A DNA stretch of 5,177 bases, taken from NCBI GenBank assembly GCA_913062745.1, contig CAJXXJ010000324.1:1-5177 (forward strand), in the 5' to 3' direction. Shown here piece after piece: positions 1 through 5,177 of the stretch (position 1 is the stretch's first letter; each line of letters starts with the position of its first letter). The notes below the pieces were generated by a model. That model was not told the DNA's origin. It searched no databases and saw nothing but the letters and a program-made list of their open reading frames with translations. The DNA comes from an uncultured Phaeodactylibacter sp. Lineage in GTDB: Bacteria; Bacteroidota; Bacteroidia; Chitinophagales; Saprospiraceae. The position numbers and the translations under genes are program-made.

Positions 1-1
1 C

Positions 2-1090
2 GCAGAAGCGCTAATCGGCATAGGAGAGGAAGAAGAAGCCACCAACCTGCTTGAGTACCTTAAGTACGATGCGCCGCCGGAGCAGATGAGCGATATCCTC
101 CTGATAGAAGCACTGATCTACGACCGCAATGAGCAGTATGAGCTCATGTTCTATACGCTGAGGAGTGCCGTGCTTTCCGACCCGTCTAACGAAGAAGCGA
201 TCAGCCGTCTGGCTTTTGCAACTTCCCATACCAAGAAGTACAAAGAAAGCATTGAGCTGTACGAATCGCTGCTGGAGCGGGATGCCTACCTGCCGGTTGC
301 CTGGTACAATTTGGCGCAAGCCCGCACCTACGAGGGCGAATATGAACTGGCCATAGAGGCGTACGAGTACGCTTTCGCTATAGAAGACGCTTTTCTGCCG
401 GCCATCCGGGACTGTGCAGAGCTCTGTATGGAGCTCAGTATGTACCATCGGGCGCTTAAGCATTACCTGGAGCTGTTGGAGCTGCAGGGAGCAGATGCAG
501 ACGGCGAGCTATACTATCAGATCGGGCAGTGCTACGTGCAGATGAACCGGCCCCAGGCTGCAGCTACCTATTTCCTGTACGCCAGCCGCCTGGAACCGCT
601 CAATGAAGATATCTTCTTCCAGTTGGGCAATTGCTACGCTATGGAAGACCAGTGGAGCAATGCCGTATACTACTTTGAAAAAGCCCTTGATATAGATCCG
701 GACCAGGATGAGTTTCACGCAGCACTCGCAGAGGCTCATTTCCATCTGCAAAACCACGAAGAAGCCATTCAGTGCATGGAAGAAGCGCTGTTGCTGAATG
801 ATATGGAGGTACGGTATTGGGTGCTTATGGCTACCTTCCTGATTGACAACGGCGAAGAAGAAGAAGCTTTGGCCTTACTGGAAGAGGGAGGCGATACGGT
901 GCCGGGTACGGAACTGTTGTACTGCCGGGTGGCCTGCTTGTTTGCCACCGGCCGCCGGCAGGAAGCCTGTCAACGCCTGGCCGAAGCACTGAGCGAAGAT
1001 TTCGACATGCACTACTCGCTGTTTGAACTGCTGCCGGAACTGGAACTAGACCCGGATGTGCAGTCCCTGATTGCTATTTACACTATCTGA
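2..1090 (+). CDS. Tetratricopeptide-repeat (TPR) protein, 5' end outside window
   Basis: The reading frame is open from the first complete codon (position 2), so the gene begins upstream; the ATG at 86 is simply the first internal methionine and need not be the start. The visible part is 362 codons. It is built of about nine 34-residue helix-turn-helix TPR units, numbered here from Met-86: roughly 1-34, 35-68, 69-102, 103-136, 139-172, 173-206, 207-240, 241-274 and 275-308. The clearest units carry AWYNLAQA..GEYELAIEAYEYA, LYYQIGQCY..AAATYFLYA and FFQLGNCYA..AVYYFEKALDIDP. The chain is acidic, and I see no signal peptide or membrane segment in the visible part. TPR arrays bind partner proteins; the partner here cannot be read from sequence. 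The C-terminal tail (ELELDPDVQSLIAIY) follows the last repeat. The gene converges on the kinase gene downstream. TPR assignment is firm, function unknown. Confidence 0.93.
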   Translation, partial: AEALIGIGEEEEATNLLEYLKYDAPPEQMSDILLIEALIYDRNEQYELMFYTLRSAVLSDPSNEEAISRLAFATSHTKKYKESIELYESLLERDAYLPVAWYNLAQARTYEGEYELAIEAYEYAFAIEDAFLPAIRDCAELCMELSMYHRALKHYLELLELQGADADGELYYQIGQCYVQMNRPQAAATYFLYASRLEPLNEDIFFQLGNCYAMEDQWSNAVYYFEKALDIDPDQDEFHAALAEAHFHLQNHEEAIQCMEEALLLNDMEVRYWVLMATFLIDNGEEEEALALLEEGGDTVPGTELLYCRVACLFATGRRQEACQRLAEALSEDFDMHYSLFELLPELELDPDVQSLIAIYTI

Positions 1091-1100
1091 GAATAAATTT

Positions 1101-1123
1101 GCCCCGGCTGTTCTGGCCGGGGC
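1101..1123. terminator. Hairpin between convergent genes, likely bidirectional terminator
   Basis: GCCCCGGC (1101-1108) and GCCGGGGC (1116-1123) form a perfect 8-bp GC-rich stem around a 7-base loop. It sits 10 bases after the TPR stop and 12 bases past the stop of the minus-strand kinase. On the minus strand the hairpin is followed by AAATTTATT, and on the plus strand by a weaker CACCCTAATTCTTT. A true U-tract is missing on both sides, so termination efficiency is uncertain, but the position between two convergent stops fits. Confidence 0.7.
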
Positions 1124-1135
1124 CACCCTAATTCT

Positions 1136-1891
1136 TTACCTGCTCCGCATTTGCTTACGGGCGTGCAGCGCAGCGCCGATAATGCCGGCCTGGTTTTTCA
1201 GTTCCGCCGGTTTTACTTCAATATCGACGGATAACTGCGCTTCAAATTTTTCGAACTTTTTACTGACTCCCCCACCCAGCAGGATGAGGTCCGGATTGAG
1301 GATGCGCTGAATGTAGAGCAGGTACTCGTCAAAGCGCTGACCCCATTCTTCCCAACCCAGCTCGAGCGTTTTGCGCGCTTTGTTAGAAGCATACAGCTCC
1401 GCCGCATTTCCTTTCATCTGGATGTGCCCAAATTCGGTATTGGGCACCAGCTTGCCGTCCATGAAAAGGGCAGAGCCCAGCCCTGACCCGATGGTAATCA
1501 GGAGTACCATTCCGCTCACGCCCCGGCCCAGCCCGAACGCCATTTCCGCCATGCCGGCTGCATCTGCGTCATTCAGTACCTCTACCGGGCAGGCGCTGGA
1601 GAGGGAGAGGGCCTCGATGATGTTTTTCCCAATCCATTGTTCGCTGATATTGGCCGCAGACTGGGCAACGCCCTGCTTGACGATAGCCGGGAAGCCGCAG
1701 CCGATGACTCCTTTATATTGATGTGCCTTTACCAGCTCTGAAAAGGTCTTAGCAACCGCAGCTGGTGTAGCGGGCTGCGGTGTTTCCAGGCGCACACGTT
1801 CGCTTTGAAACTCCCCGGTGTGGGTGTCTACTATGGCTCCTTTGATACCGGAGCCGCCTACGTCTACGCCAAGAATATATCTGTCTTGCAT
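1136..1891 (-). CDS. ppgK: ROK-family sugar kinase, probable polyphosphate glucokinase
   Basis: This 251-residue protein is probably a cytoplasmic kinase that phosphorylates glucose to glucose 6-phosphate using polyphosphate and/or ATP. Visible motifs in order: phosphate-binding DVGGSG at 10-15, the NDADAAG segment at 107-113 with Asp108 as expected catalytic base, the second phosphate loop [11 protein letters not shown] at 133-143, PNTEFGH at 150-156, the WEEW stretch near 180-183, and GGGVSK at 206-211. The cysteine-rich zinc motif typical of many ROK glucokinases and repressors is absent, and there is no N-terminal DNA-binding domain. Those absences, the NDADAAG and WEEW segments and the short length match polyphosphate glucokinases. 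The start gives DVGGSG at the usual distance from the N-terminus. It begins 16 bases after the PKD-cyclophilin stop, so it is probably co-transcribed as the last gene of the unit. ROK kinase is near certain; the phosphate donor is inferred from family resemblance. Confidence 0.88.
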   Translation of the reverse strand: MQDRYILGVDVGGSGIKGAIVDTHTGEFQSERVRLETPQPATPAAVAKTFSELVKAHQYKGVIGCGFPAIVKQGVAQSAANISEQWIGKNIIEALSLSSACPVEVLNDADAAGMAEMAFGLGRGVSGMVLLITIGSGLGSALFMDGKLVPNTEFGHIQMKGNAAELYASNKARKTLELGWEEWGQRFDEYLLYIQRILNPDLILLGGGVSKKFEKFEAQLSVDIEVKPAELKNQAGIIGAALHARKQMRSR

Positions 1892-1907
1892 TGGATCGGT
1901 TTTTCGC

Positions 1908-2798
1908 TTATCGGATCAGGCGGATGCGCATGATCAAATCTTCTTTCGGGCGGTCCCGCCCATCAGTAGGTACTGCCGCAAGCCGGTCGATAACTTCAAG
2001 GCCGTCCACCACTTGTCCAAATACGGTGTACTCCCGGTCAAGGAAAGGGGTGCCGCCCTGCGAAAGATAAATCTCCCGCTGCCGGGTGCTGTAGCGGATG
2101 CCCTTACGTGCTTCAATCTGGTCCAGCTGCTGCTCCGATAGCGGTTGGCCGTGCACGATATAGAACTGGGAGCCGGAGGAGCGCTTCTGTGGGTTGACCG
2201 CATCACCGGTACGTGCTGCCGCCAGCGCTCCTTTCACATGTACCAGAGAGTCGACAAATTCGGCAGGGATCGTATAGCCCGGGCCGCCGGAGCCCAGTGC
2301 CTGATTAGGTGCCGCATTTTTGGAGTCGGGGTCGCCGCCCTGTATCATGAAGTTTTCGATGACCCGGTGGAACAGCAGGCTGTCGTAGAAGCCTTCTTCT
2401 GCAAGTTTGGTGAAATTGTCCTGATGCTGTGGCGTAGCATCGTAGAGCTTGACCAGCATAGTGCCGTAAGCCGTCTCAATTTCTACCAGGCAGGCGGTAG
2501 GGGGAGCAACGGTAATGGCTTTTTCTGTGCTTTTGCGCTGCCCTTTGTCGTTGATCGCTTCCAGCCGCACGGTATAATTGCCGGAGGCCTTGTAGCGGTA
2601 GGTTGGAGAAGCGGTGGTATCCGTGGTGCCATCGCCGAAGTGCCATATATAGGCGGTAGCGTTCTCGGATTGGTTTTCAAACGAAAGAGGTTCGAGGACT
2701 TCCTGTTCTCCCTGCACAGAGAACTGGGCCACGGGGCGGGCACAGGAGGCCAGCAGGGCAGTTGCGGCAACGAGCCAGAGCAATGCGTTTTTAATCAT
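1908..2798 (-). CDS. Lipoprotein with PKD domain fused to cyclophilin-type peptidyl-prolyl isomerase
   Basis: The 296-residue product would catalyse cis-trans isomerisation of X-proline bonds in exported proteins. Residues 1-19 are a lipoprotein signal peptide ending in the lipobox LLASC, with Cys19 as the lipid-anchored residue; this fixes the start. Residues about 25-97 form a PKD beta-sandwich domain (IWHFGDG at 51-57, then SPTYRY and GNYTVRLEA). Residues about 103-296 are a cyclophilin domain: FHRVI at 143-147 with catalytic Arg145, FMIQGGDP at 150-157 with Gln153, and GSQFYIV at 209-215 with Phe212. Between GSQFYIV and [10 protein letters not shown] lies an insertion of about 34 residues compared with human cyclophilin A. 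The position of the cyclosporin-contacting Trp121 is Phe252, and that of His126 is Tyr257. It lies 162 bases downstream of a shorter paralogue and 16 bases upstream of the kinase gene. Domain calls are firm; the role of PKD, likely binding protein or glycan, is inferred. Confidence 0.94.
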   Translation of the reverse strand: MIKNALLWLVAATALLASCARPVAQFSVQGEQEVLEPLSFENQSENATAYIWHFGDGTTDTTASPTYRYKASGNYTVRLEAINDKGQRKSTEKAITVAPPTACLVEIETAYGTMLVKLYDATPQHQDNFTKLAEEGFYDSLLFHRVIENFMIQGGDPDSKNAAPNQALGSGGPGYTIPAEFVDSLVHVKGALAAARTGDAVNPQKRSSGSQFYIVHGQPLSEQQLDQIEARKGIRYSTRQREIYLSQGGTPFLDREYTVFGQVVDGLEVIDRLAAVPTDGRDRPKEDLIMRIRLIR

Positions 2799-2960
2799 GA
2801 GTTGAAGCTTCTGTTTAGCCGGGAGCCATGCAGGGCTGTGCGGAAAGATGTCTGCTTTGCCCCTGGCCTTCCACGGCTTGCGATAGTTGAAATATTAATG
2901 TGGTTCAGGAGGCCTGCTTTCCACCGGGGGAAGGTGTGCTTCCTGCCAAAGTATACGCTT
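2799..2960. other. 162-base gap between the two cyclophilin genes
   Basis: This is the longest gap inside the minus-strand gene block. The minus-strand frame of the downstream gene has a TAA at 2897-2895 and then stays open to its ATG, but the lipobox shows that translation starts at 2798. I see no clean TAnnTTTG element. The best partial match is TATACTTTG just after the upstream stop, which is one base too long in the spacer. A short stem (CTTTCC/GGAAGG, one wobble, about 2918-2935) is possible but weak. No small gene is supported. Confidence 0.5.
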
Positions 2961-3614
2961 TTAGTCAAGTATGGTTACTGTCATGCGGACATCCTGCTGC
3001 GGGCGGTCCATACGGTCGCGCGGCACCGTGGCAATTTTGCTCACTACCTCCATGCCTTCCACCACTTCTCCAAATACGGTGTACTGTCCGTCGAGCGGAG
3101 GGTAACCGCCTTCCTGCAGGTAGCGCTGCTTTTGCTCTTCGGTATAATTGATACCGGCTTGCTGGGACATATTCTGCAGCAAATCTTCGTTGATCGGGCG
3201 GCCTTCCACGATGTAGAACTGAGAGCCCGAGGACCGCCGCTGCGGGTTTTGGTTGTCGCCCAGCCGGGCTGCCGCAAGCGCACCTTTATAGTGCAGTTCT
3301 CCGATTTCGGCATCCAGCGTATAGCCCGGGCCACCCTGTCCGAGCGGTTGCCCTGCCGGGGCTGCCTTAGAGTCCGGGTCGCCTCCCTGTATCATGAAAC
3401 CGGGGATCACCCGGTGAAACAGCAGGCTGTCGTAGTACCCTTGCTCCGCCAGCTTAATGAAATTGTCGCGGTGCTTAGGCGTAGAGTTGAACAGCTTCAC
3501 CTTTACATCGCCGTAACTGGTCTGGATGAGGGCATAAGTATGCGGGTCCTGATCACAACCGGCCAGCGCCAGCGCCAGGACAAGCAAAAAACAGTTAATC
3601 GTCGTTCTATACAT
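2961..3614 (-). CDS. Cyclophilin-type peptidyl-prolyl isomerase lipoprotein
   Basis: The 217-residue protein is a lipid-anchored proline isomerase expected to act outside the inner membrane on folding proteins. Residues 1-19 are the signal peptide, and LAGC with Cys20 is the lipobox. The cyclophilin domain runs from about 27 to the end: FHRVI at 66-70 with catalytic Arg68, FMIQGGDP at 73-80 with Gln76, GSQFYIV at 130-136 with Phe133, then an insertion of about 33 residues and PLDGQYTVFGEV. The cyclosporin Trp position is Pro173 and the His126 position is Tyr178. The mature N-terminus CDQDP carries two early aspartates, unlike the paralogue downstream. It starts 12 bases after the stop of the 124-residue protein, so the two are almost surely co-transcribed; its leader is A/T-rich rather than Shine-Dalgarno-like. 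The family is certain; the substrate is unknown. Confidence 0.95.
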   Translation of the reverse strand: MYRTTINCFLLVLALALAGCDQDPHTYALIQTSYGDVKVKLFNSTPKHRDNFIKLAEQGYYDSLLFHRVIPGFMIQGGDPDSKAAPAGQPLGQGGPGYTLDAEIGELHYKGALAAARLGDNQNPQRRSSGSQFYIVEGRPINEDLLQNMSQQAGINYTEEQKQRYLQEGGYPPLDGQYTVFGEVVEGMEVVSKIATVPRDRMDRPQQDVRMTVTILD

Positions 3615-3626
3615 ATTTATGGTGTG

Positions 3627-4001
3627 TTATTCTTCTTCTTCAAATCCGCCGTTCTCCAGTTCCAACTCCCTGAAGTAACGGATAATGTGTGTTTTCAAAA
3701 GCGTGCCTTGCTCCTCCACGCCTTGCACAGGCACCGGCTTGACGCGCTCGTAGTGCGGCCAGCCGTCAGCGTCCCTGCCTGCAAAACGGTAGTACCCATC
3801 GTAGCTCAACAGCCGGCAGACTGCGATGTGCATCAGGTCTTGTTTTTCTTCTTTGGTAAAATTGTCCTGCCAGCGGCCGAGCTCCTGAATTCCGATAAGG
3901 AACAGAATAGCGTTCAGGTCTGGCAATTGCGCTTTGCCAAAGGAGCGTTTTACAATATGCCGTACTCTCAGCCACTCAAAATCAAGCTGCCACGTATCCA
4001 T
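3627..4001 (-). CDS. Uncharacterised 124-residue protein
   Basis: I do not recognise a named family. The start is supported by a promoter-like site 19 bases upstream and by an A-rich leader (AAAAAAGAAAGCG) directly before the ATG. The product is soluble-looking, with no signal peptide or lipobox. An amphipathic first half holds FEWLRVRHIVKRSFG (8-22), then LPDLNAILFLIGIQELG (26-42), which is hydrophobic enough to be a buried helix but too interrupted by polar residues for a clear membrane span. A middle part (KEEKQDLMHIAVCRLLSYDGYY, about 50-71) looks helical. An aromatic and charged stretch with GWPHYERVKPVPV (80-92) follows, then a final helix and an acidic tail EEEE. It is the first gene of the probable operon with the two cyclophilins and the kinase, 12 bases ahead of the first cyclophilin. 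The coding call rests on codon structure, tight spacing and the promoter. Confidence 0.85.
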   Translation of the reverse strand: MDTWQLDFEWLRVRHIVKRSFGKAQLPDLNAILFLIGIQELGRWQDNFTKEEKQDLMHIAVCRLLSYDGYYRFAGRDADGWPHYERVKPVPVQGVEEQGTLLKTHIIRYFRELELENGGFEEEE

Positions 4002-4020
4002 CGCTTTCTTTTTTAGGCTG

Positions 4021-4028
4021 CAAATATA
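4021..4028 (-). promoter_or_regulatory. Bacteroidota-type -7 promoter element for the four-gene unit
   Basis: On the minus strand the sequence reads TATATTTG, a full match to the Bacteroidota -7 consensus TAnnTTTG. It ends 19 bases before the ATG at 4001, which would leave a very short leader of about a dozen bases. The -33 TTG is not evident; instead a run of seven T (minus strand, 4043-4037) lies upstream, directly after the xerD stop. That T-run could also help end the xerD transcript, though no stem precedes it. The assignment is by motif and position only. Confidence 0.65.
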
Positions 4029-4048
4029 GTGCTTATAAAAAAACTAGC

Positions 4049-4969
4049 TCACTTTGGCCGCCTTCGGTGATGCGGGTGGTACTGCAGCAGCGTCTCCCGC
4101 AGATAGTCCGTGTCCAGATGGGTGTAAATTTCGGTGGTGATAATGGACTCATGGCCGAGCATATCCTGTACGGCTTTGAGGTCTGCGCCTCCTTCTATCA
4201 GATGGGTAGCGAAAGAGTGCCGGAAGGTGTGCGGGCTTACTTTTTTGGCTATACCCGCAGCCTCAGCTGTATCGCGCACGATGTGGAATACCATTACACG
4301 GCTCAGGTGCCGCCCGCGGCGGTTTAGGAAAAGGTAATCTTCCTCACCCCGCTGTTCGTTGGCCTGCCCGCGCCGTACACCTTCCAGATACAATTCGATA
4401 TGTTTGGCGGCCTGCTGCCCGATGGGCACAATACGCTCTTTGTTGCCTTTGCCAACTACCTTCACGAAGCCCAGCTCCAAAAAGAGATTAGAACGCCTCA
4501 GGGCAGTAAGTTCACTGACACGCAGCCCGCAGGCGTAGAGCGTTTCCAGGATAGCCCGGTTGCGCGGCCCTTGTGGATGGCTGAGGTCTACAGCCTGAAG
4601 CATGCGCTGTATTTCATCATACGTCAGCACCTCGGGAATATGCCTGCCCAGCCTCGGCGCTTCCACTAGTTGCGTGGGGTCTGACTGTGCTAAGCCTTCC
4701 AGCAGTAAGTATTTGTAAAACGTCTTCAGCGCGGAGAGCAGGCGGGCTTGTGTGCGTACGCTTAGGCCCAACTCGTTCAGATATTTTAAAAATTGTTCCA
4801 GATCTGCTCCGCTAAGATCAGTTGGCGCAGGAACCGAGCCCCGCAACAGCAAAAATTGCTCTAGTTTCTCAAGATCGCTGAGGTACGCCGCCGCCGTATG
4901 CTGCGACAGCGACTGCTCCAATAGCAAAAAAGCCTGAAACCCACGCCGGTATGTACTCCAGTTTTTCAT
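4049..4969 (-). CDS. xerD: Site-specific tyrosine recombinase XerD
   Basis: This 306-residue enzyme cuts and rejoins DNA, normally at the chromosomal dif site together with a XerC partner, to resolve chromosome dimers at division. Residues about 1-90 form the N-terminal SAM-like core-binding domain, and about 110-300 the catalytic domain. All six catalytic residues are visible: Arg150 (CGLRVSEL), Lys174 (GKGNKER), His247 and Arg250 (HTFRH), His273 (LGHES) and the nucleophile Tyr282 (IYTH). Length and the segments LFLNRRG and FATHLIEGGADLKAVQDMLG match housekeeping XerD rather than phage integrases. An A-rich stretch (GGGCAAAAACAG) precedes the ATG. Neither a XerC gene nor a dif-like site is in the window. 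It is the first minus-strand gene here and is separated from the following operon by its own promoter-like site. XerD is preferred over XerC by overall resemblance only. Confidence 0.95.
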   Translation of the reverse strand: MKNWSTYRRGFQAFLLLEQSLSQHTAAAYLSDLEKLEQFLLLRGSVPAPTDLSGADLEQFLKYLNELGLSVRTQARLLSALKTFYKYLLLEGLAQSDPTQLVEAPRLGRHIPEVLTYDEIQRMLQAVDLSHPQGPRNRAILETLYACGLRVSELTALRRSNLFLELGFVKVVGKGNKERIVPIGQQAAKHIELYLEGVRRGQANEQRGEEDYLFLNRRGRHLSRVMVFHIVRDTAEAAGIAKKVSPHTFRHSFATHLIEGGADLKAVQDMLGHESIITTEIYTHLDTDYLRETLLQYHPHHRRRPK

Positions 4970-4987
4970 CTGTTTTTGCCCGGATGA

Positions 4988-5020
4988 GCCTTTTTAGCAC
5001 CCGTGACAGGCTAAAAAAGC
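4988..5020. repeat. Imperfect inverted repeat in the xerD leader
   Basis: GCCTTTTTAGC (4988-4998) and GCTAAAAAAGC (5010-5020) pair over 11 positions with one mismatch (C4990 against A5018), around an 11-base loop. On the minus strand the structure would lie 18 bases before the xerD ATG if transcription begins further upstream. No U-tract follows on either strand, so it is not a classical terminator; a leader hairpin or a protein-binding site is possible. Confidence 0.55.
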
Positions 5021-5030
5021 GGTTTAAATA

Positions 5031-5060
5031 TTGAAAATTCGAATTATTGCCGTAAATTTA
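5031..5060 (+). promoter_or_regulatory. Candidate rightward promoter, possibly bidirectional
   Basis: TTG at 5031-5033, a 19-base spacer and TAAATTTA at 5053-5060 resemble the Bacteroidota -33/-7 arrangement (TTG, then TAnnTTTG), with the last G replaced by A. TAAATTTA is its own reverse complement, so the same element also reads toward xerD on the minus strand, although there the nearest TTG is 24 bases away. The spacer contains the perfect 10-bp palindrome AATTCGAATT (5036-5045), where an operator could sit. The downstream gene would lie beyond the window edge. Confidence 0.4.
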
Positions 5061-5177
5061 CACCCGACGATAAGCATACTATGACAATTTAGTGAGAACC
5101 ATCCTACCCTAACTCAGGAATTCAACCAATCGGATAGCGCTAAATCGTTTAGTAACTGCTTCAGTCAGCCGCAGGAA

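Larger units (their letters stand above)
4970..5177. other. Non-coding region upstream of xerD
   Basis: No gene with a usable start is visible in these 208 bases. The xerD-proximal half is A/T-rich and holds an inverted repeat and promoter-like elements, listed separately. In the distal part one plus-strand frame is open from 5085 to the edge but has no ATG, GTG or TTG. One minus-strand frame is open from the edge to a TAG at 5111-5109 (22 codons), which could be the tail of an outside gene or chance. A small inverted repeat CTAAA-TCG-TTTAG lies at 5140-5152. Confidence 0.6.

Noticed and set aside
11..463. Minus-strand open frame opposite the TPR gene
   Set aside because: The plus-strand frame shows repeated TPR motifs throughout this stretch; the minus frame shows no recognisable domain and is a shadow.
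2940..2965. Internal promoter TATACTTTG before the PKD-cyclophilin gene
   Set aside because: The spacing between TA and TTTG is three bases instead of two, and no TTG lies at the right distance upstream.
2145..4016. Plus-strand open frame of 623 codons
   Set aside because: It lies antisense to three well-supported minus-strand genes that all share one reading frame, so it is their mirror image. Its composition has no family motifs, and it runs through two intergenic gaps.
4049..4969. Integrase of a mobile element
   Set aside because: Length, full motif set and neighbouring housekeeping-type genes match chromosomal XerD. No attachment repeats, transposition genes or phage genes are seen.
4988..5020. 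Possible dif site next to xerD
   Set aside because: A dif site is about 28 bases with two 11-bp arms around a 6-base centre. This repeat has an 11-base centre, and its arms do not resemble known dif arms.
5109..5177. Tail of a minus-strand gene (22 codons ending in TAG)
   Set aside because: An open run of 22 codons at the window edge is easily due to chance and no motif is visible. It cannot be decided without upstream sequence.
5085..5177. Start of a rightward gene after the candidate promoter
   Set aside because: The open frame contains no ATG, GTG or TTG, and the ATG at 5081 runs into a stop after three codons. It is more likely leader sequence.

Overview
The window looks like chromosomal DNA from a member of the Bacteroidota with a base composition near half G+C. 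The signs are the promoter-like element TATATTTG (fits the Bacteroidota -7 consensus TAnnTTTG), start codons preceded by A-rich rather than Shine-Dalgarno leaders, lipoprotein cyclophilins of a type common in that phylum, and a PKD domain on a lipoprotein. A Saprospiria-like source is a guess; the sequence alone does not settle genus or family. I see no phage, insertion sequence, CRISPR array, tRNA or rRNA.

Layout. Positions 2-1090 (+) hold the 3' part of a tetratricopeptide-repeat protein whose start lies before the window. It converges on a block of minus-strand genes across a 45-base gap that contains a perfect 8-bp hairpin, probably a shared terminator. Read in the direction of transcription, the minus strand holds: xerD (4969-4049), a promoter-like site (4028-4021), an uncharacterised 124-residue protein (4001-3627), a cyclophilin lipoprotein (3614-2961), a second cyclophilin lipoprotein with an added PKD domain (2798-1908), and a ROK-family kinase most like polyphosphate glucokinase (1891-1136). 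The four genes after xerD are probably one transcription unit, with gaps of 12, 162 and 16 bases. The 162-base gap may hide an internal promoter, but I did not find a convincing one.

The two cyclophilins are clearly tandem paralogues: they share the same active-site segments and the same roughly 33-residue insertion, and long identical nucleotide runs remain. They would act outside the inner membrane on proline isomerisation during protein folding. Their residues after the lipid-anchored cysteine differ, which hints at different final locations. The kinase is cytoplasmic sugar metabolism and XerD is chromosome dimer resolution, so the cluster does not form an obvious single pathway.

The last 208 bases (4970-5177) upstream of xerD are non-coding as far as can be seen. 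They hold an imperfect inverted repeat, a 10-bp palindrome and a palindromic promoter-like element that could fire rightward and possibly leftward. I found no convincing new defence or mobile system. The best leads are the uncharacterised small protein, the duplicated cyclophilins and the xerD upstream region.
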